Below are positions 41,701 to 43,596 of a stretch of DNA of 43,596 nucleotides, one piece after another. Both the position numbers and the translations under genes were made by a program. Position 1 is the stretch's first letter. Every line of letters starts with the position of its first letter. The notes beneath the pieces were generated by a model, which was not told the DNA's origin, ran no database searches, and saw only the letters and a program-made list of their open reading frames with translations. Where the stretch lies: positions 1-43,596 of the forward strand of contig JAGUUF010000120.1 in the NCBI GenBank assembly GCA_020063545.1, given 5' to 3'. Source of the DNA: Cytophagales bacterium. GTDB taxonomy: Bacteria > Bacteroidota > Bacteroidia > Cytophagales > Cyclobacteriaceae.

Positions 41701-41977
41701 GGTTAAACTGACGGCTTTCCGTAATCACAACCACGCAGTAGTATGCATAACCGATGAGGGTATTGGCATGAGCCCGGAGTACATAAAGCAAGTTTTAAAT
41801 CAGGAGCATGTGATCCTGAAAAAAGGAACTGCTAACGAAAAAGGAACAGGCCTTGGGCTCATCTTATGCCGGAAATTCATTGAACTAAACGAGGGCAAAC
41901 TCGAAATCATCAGCGAAGAAAACAAGGGCATCGAATTCCGTATTTACCTTCCGCTGGCTAATGAACGTACTTCCTGA
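38798..41977 (+). CDS. Two-component-regulator propeller sensor histidine kinase
   Basis: The 1059-residue protein has a signal peptide (about 1-18). Two periplasmic seven-bladed propellers with Reg_prop-type blades (about 25-665, e.g. EGLLWIAANGLFSYNG and GIIWIAATGSLNKYD) are followed by a Y_Y_Y beta-sandwich (about 690-765). A membrane helix (about 770-790), coiled coil (795-825), HisKA with SHDLRSPL (phospho-His about 832) and HATPase_c with NVASNALKFT, TDEGIGM and KGTGLGLILC complete it. It lacks the C-terminal receiver and AraC domains of hybrid kinases, so a separate response regulator is expected and none is adjacent. Likely ligands are glycans or their products by family analogy only. 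Confidence 0.92.
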   Translation: MRKRIAILLLLLYRAATAQLPDRLPLFEQVTPPGTIRSAEITDVIQDQEGLLWIAANGLFSYNGQAFTHYATLSDSVSIGNQEITCLLYDHHRGRILIGTRNFGVLAYNYNTNTIERLPTQGGVPIINQLAITPDGTVWIASFNSGLFYLQNDTLKRSPVSGYKSIRTSYLLPHGNKLYIGDHRKIFTIENNHVTDSLPLRWGNVDFTAHGRVTALYADAANNLYIGTEKVGMLVYNLDAQQFTRHFSTSIPPFFNRINRIFTDRHGVVWILTKAGGIVLYNPFTEEIIRLTRDPLQPYSLSSDNCNAILEDKTGIIWIAATGSLNKYDRFKIQFHHLTHEPNNTNSLSDRMVRCVFEEEDGTLLIGTDGGYINFLNRKTGAIQRVKISIPGSQKNLMPAYIQPLSKEKLIIGTSAGMVVMDRRTKAFSRFNHPSSDLERIMVRQILKKENSLYYIAGGAFRIYNPETGKERIFKTFNDLTGNNPVFGATAIFIDSYQRIWIGAQGGVSLFNPDSTFTYFPVEREPTRPDGSYFMVLAFNEFNGFLWISSFNNGVWRLPLSEKNQHLQVTERVNIPELNNNTVYCTLPDKKGLIWMATNQGLLQFNPRTLTLRTFLPEEGVQALEFNRLAFLETRENEFVMGGINGINIFKPDEIRIHETLPTPVVLSVTNYKLASTNFYVNLRQNNSIELSEDHNSVCFHYLIPEFSTQHNYSVEYRLDGYDPMWIPSATREAAYPNLKAGNYTFRVRIRDNEQVVEAKPIQFNIRPPFWKQPWFLTAGVILVVGVALAGFRLQTITSRRNKERLEQLLQERTAEIEKSRAELQALNERKDLIFSILSHDLRSPLTTLKGFLSLLTDTSPALSAEQINQYARNIRNSVSSALDLLDNTLYWSLSQTGSISSNPTTISINEMLGKIYNLYQLTATRKRIDFQFEAEENLTAYADENMVYVALRNVASNALKFTPEGKLVKLTAFRNHNHAVVCITDEGIGMSPEYIKQVLNQEHVILKKGTANEKGTGLGLILCRKFIELNEGKLEIISEENKGIEFRIYLPLANERTS

Positions 41978-42036
41978 ATAATCAGGTATCCGGGGCAGGC
42001 TGTGGTTGATTTTTGAAATGATGAACCGCACCGGAA

Positions 42037-43077
42037 TCAACGGGTACGAAAATGATCCCACCCCTGCGCAGTGAGAGGCACACTGTTTCCCTGCCTGGTG
42101 ATCAATAAAAATTCCCTTGGCTTGTCGTGCACATAACCAATCATATGAACATCGGGGTGGTTCTTAATCTTGTCGGCATCCTCCGGTGCAATGGTAAACA
42201 GCAACTCATAATCCTCACCGCCATTCAACGCACAGGTTACCGGGTCAATCTTAAACTCAAGGGCGGCCGTATTATACGTTTCGGCATCCAGCGGAATTTT
42301 ATCTTCAAAAATGCGCACTCCCACATTTGAATTTTTTCCGATATGAAAAAGCTCGGAAGCCAGCCCATCGGAAATATCAATCATAGCCGTTGGTTTTACC
42401 CCCATTTCTTCAAGTTCAAACACGATGTCGGTACGGGCAATCGGCCGCAATTGCCGGCCCACCATGTACTGGTATTTCTCCAGGCCGGGCTGCATCCCGG
42501 GGTTGGAAAGAAATACTTCCTTTTCCCGCTCCAGTACCTGAAGCCCGACATAGGCTGCACCTAAATCACCGGTAACGCAAATAATATCGTTGGGTTTTGC
42601 CCCGTTGCGATACACTATTTTTTCTTTCGCAACACGGCCCAGCACACTCACCGAAATTATCAACCCCGAGCGCGATGATGTTGTATCGCCCCCCACCAGG
42701 TCAACCTTGTATTGTTCGCAGGCTGCTTTAATCCCATCATACAAAGCATCAACCGCTTCAACCGAAAACCGGTTGCTCAGCGCCACGCTAACCAGGATTT
42801 GTTCGGCCTTGCCGTTCATGGCTGCAATGTCGGATACATTTACGCTTACAGCTTTGTGCCCCAGGTGCTGCAAGGGTGTAAAGGCCAGGTCAAAATGCAC
42901 GCCTTCGGCCAGCAAATCGGTTGACCATACCATGTAGTCATTACCACTATCAATAACCGCGGCATCATCGCCAATACCTTTTAGCGATGATGCATTTACC
43001 GGTTTGAATTGCCTGTTAATGCGTTCGATGAGCCCAAACTCTCCCAATTCCCCAATCTCTGTTCGTTTTTCTGTCAT
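42037..43077 (-). CDS. thiL: Thiamine-monophosphate kinase
   Basis: The 346-residue enzyme phosphorylates TMP to the cofactor TPP. It has GIGDDAAVI (about 40-48), the ATP/Mg glycine loop DLLAEGVHF (about 62-70), VDLVGGDTTSS (about 118-128), TGDLGAAYVG and DISDGLASELFHI (about 236-248). These belong to the PurM-like fold of ThiL. Start MTEKRTEIGELGEFGLIERI fits the family. It is divergent from the following lipoprotein gene. Confidence 0.95.
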   Translation of the reverse strand: MTEKRTEIGELGEFGLIERINRQFKPVNASSLKGIGDDAAVIDSGNDYMVWSTDLLAEGVHFDLAFTPLQHLGHKAVSVNVSDIAAMNGKAEQILVSVALSNRFSVEAVDALYDGIKAACEQYKVDLVGGDTTSSRSGLIISVSVLGRVAKEKIVYRNGAKPNDIICVTGDLGAAYVGLQVLEREKEVFLSNPGMQPGLEKYQYMVGRQLRPIARTDIVFELEEMGVKPTAMIDISDGLASELFHIGKNSNVGVRIFEDKIPLDAETYNTAALEFKIDPVTCALNGGEDYELLFTIAPEDADKIKNHPDVHMIGYVHDKPREFLLITRQGNSVPLTAQGWDHFRTR

Positions 43078-43206
43078 GCGTTTACCGGTTGTAACCGCCT
43101 TTTTACCGGTTCCGGTGGCGGGTCGTCAGGCAAAAGTAAGATTATAACCCGATTTAACGGATTTGATTTTCACATGGCCTGTATCTATGCACAAACGTAA
43201 AGCAGT

Positions 43207-43371
43207 ATGCGATGGCTGATGTGGATTGTCGTGGCTTTAATCCTGTTCAGTTCCTGTTCAACGGTACCTAAACCGTACTATGAAACGCGCGAAGGAAAGA
43301 AAAAACTGAAGTACTACAACTCGATTCAGTTCGGGCAACGCAATACGATGGACCTGCCTAAGGGCCGGTAA
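43207..43371 (+). CDS. Small lipoprotein (54 residues)
   Basis: The ATG at 43207 opens a 54-codon frame that ends at TAA 43369-43371. The N-terminus is a signal peptide with the lipobox SSC (Cys17), followed by a charged, tyrosine-rich stretch KPYYETREGKKKLKYYNS. Such small conserved lipoproteins are common in Cytophagales but of unknown function. Its end overlaps the opposing epimerase gene by 14 bases. Confidence 0.75.
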   Translation: MRWLMWIVVALILFSSCSTVPKPYYETREGKKKLKYYNSIQFGQRNTMDLPKGR

Positions 43372-43596
43372 TGTCCTGGCACAACTCGATTAAAACCCCC
43401 TGCGTTGACTTAGGGTGCAGAAAACAAATAAGCTTGTTGTCTGCACCCTTTTTTGGCTCGTTGCCAATTAACCGGAAACCAAGTTGCTCGTAATGCTGTA
43501 TGCTTTCGCGGATATCGGCTACTTCAAAAGCGAGGTGGTGAATCCCCTCCCCGCGCTTCTCAATAAAGGTGCTGATGGGTGAATCTGCCCGTGTGG
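43358..43596 (-). CDS. mce: Methylmalonyl-CoA epimerase, C-terminal part (partial)
   Basis: The frame is open to the window edge and gives the last ~79 residues. Motifs are GIHHLAFEV, with a metal-binding histidine, and GVLIELCQ with the metal-binding glutamate, from the vicinal-oxygen-chelate fold. The family interconverts (R)- and (S)-methylmalonyl-CoA in propionate metabolism. Stop TAG is at 43358-43360; the 5' part is beyond the window. The glyoxalase-like fold would allow other VOC enzymes, but the sequence fits Mce best. Confidence 0.88.
   Translation of the reverse strand, partial: TRADSPISTFIEKRGEGIHHLAFEVADIRESIQHYEQLGFRLIGNEPKKGADNKLICFLHPKSTQGVLIELCQDITGP

Noticed and set aside
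42001..42036. TTGATTTTTGAAATGA resembles the operator dyads
   Set aside because: The right half is AAA rather than TCA, there is no tandem partner at 10 bases, and it sits between two convergent gene ends rather than before a gene.

Overview
The window looks like chromosome of a Bacteroidota bacterium, most likely the Cytophagales/Cyclobacteriaceae side. Evidence: a fused ccoNO cbb3 oxidase gene with a mono-haem CcoP, a full-length two-component-regulator propeller kinase, paired DUF1080 lipoproteins, weak or absent Shine-Dalgarno sequences with many TAATG/TGATG stop-start couplings, and TAnnTTTG-type -7 boxes. Genus and species cannot be fixed from the sequence alone. Genes are dense; no gene-free stretch exceeds 300 bases, and I see no IS element, CRISPR array, rRNA or prophage.

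Layout. 1-7080 (+): distal half of a complex I operon (nuoI end, nuoJ, K, L, M, N, then a small conserved protein), interrupted between nuoL and nuoM by a DUF1016/YhcG-type PDDEXK nuclease gene that is joined to both neighbours with almost no spacer. 7081-9564 (-): a secreted serine hydrolase fused to a D-aminoacylase-like amidohydrolase. 9595-13648: YitT membrane protein, OsmC, SUI1-type factor, a membrane DnaJ protein and two universal stress proteins. 13759-16100 (+): a PAS histidine kinase and a receiver-CNB-HTH (Crp/Fnr-like) response regulator. 16097-22000 (-): cbb3 oxidase operon ccoNO-Q-P-G-H followed by a SafE/TauE-type membrane protein. 22191: tRNA-Ala(GGC). 22277-25477 (-): CutC, a Tat-exported glycosylasparaginase, a methyltransferase and an NlpC/P60 lipoprotein. 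25522-32085 (+): FAD-linked dehydrogenase, two DUF1080 lipoproteins, a membrane protein, AsnB, a small STAS-like protein and an HMA-DUF4396 protein. 32079-38333: TPR lipoprotein, AAA/DUF4143 ATPase, TerB-like protein, ACP phosphodiesterase and a large sortilin/BNR-type secreted protein. 38430-41977 (+): a small coupled protein and a 1059-residue propeller sensor kinase. 42037-43596: ThiL, a 54-residue lipoprotein and the 3' part of methylmalonyl-CoA epimerase.

The most interesting signal is regulatory. Three promoter regions (usp/kinase divergent region 13696-13729, ccoN upstream 22081-22114, yitT/osmC divergent region 10534-10567) carry dyads of the form TGA-N6-TCA. In two of them two dyads sit in tandem with exactly the same 22-bp centre-to-centre spacing; in the third, one dyad is strong and its partner is reduced to the right half-site at the same spacing. 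A Crp/Fnr-type response regulator is encoded between these sites. I infer a local regulon linking the kinase/response regulator to the cbb3 terminal oxidase, universal stress proteins and OsmC, plausibly a low-oxygen or redox response. Other points of interest are the nuclease inside the nuo operon with an internal 23-bp palindrome, the serine hydrolase-aminoacylase fusion, tandem 24-bp dyads in front of the AAA/DUF4143 gene, and an inverted array of heptamer repeats at 34806-34892.
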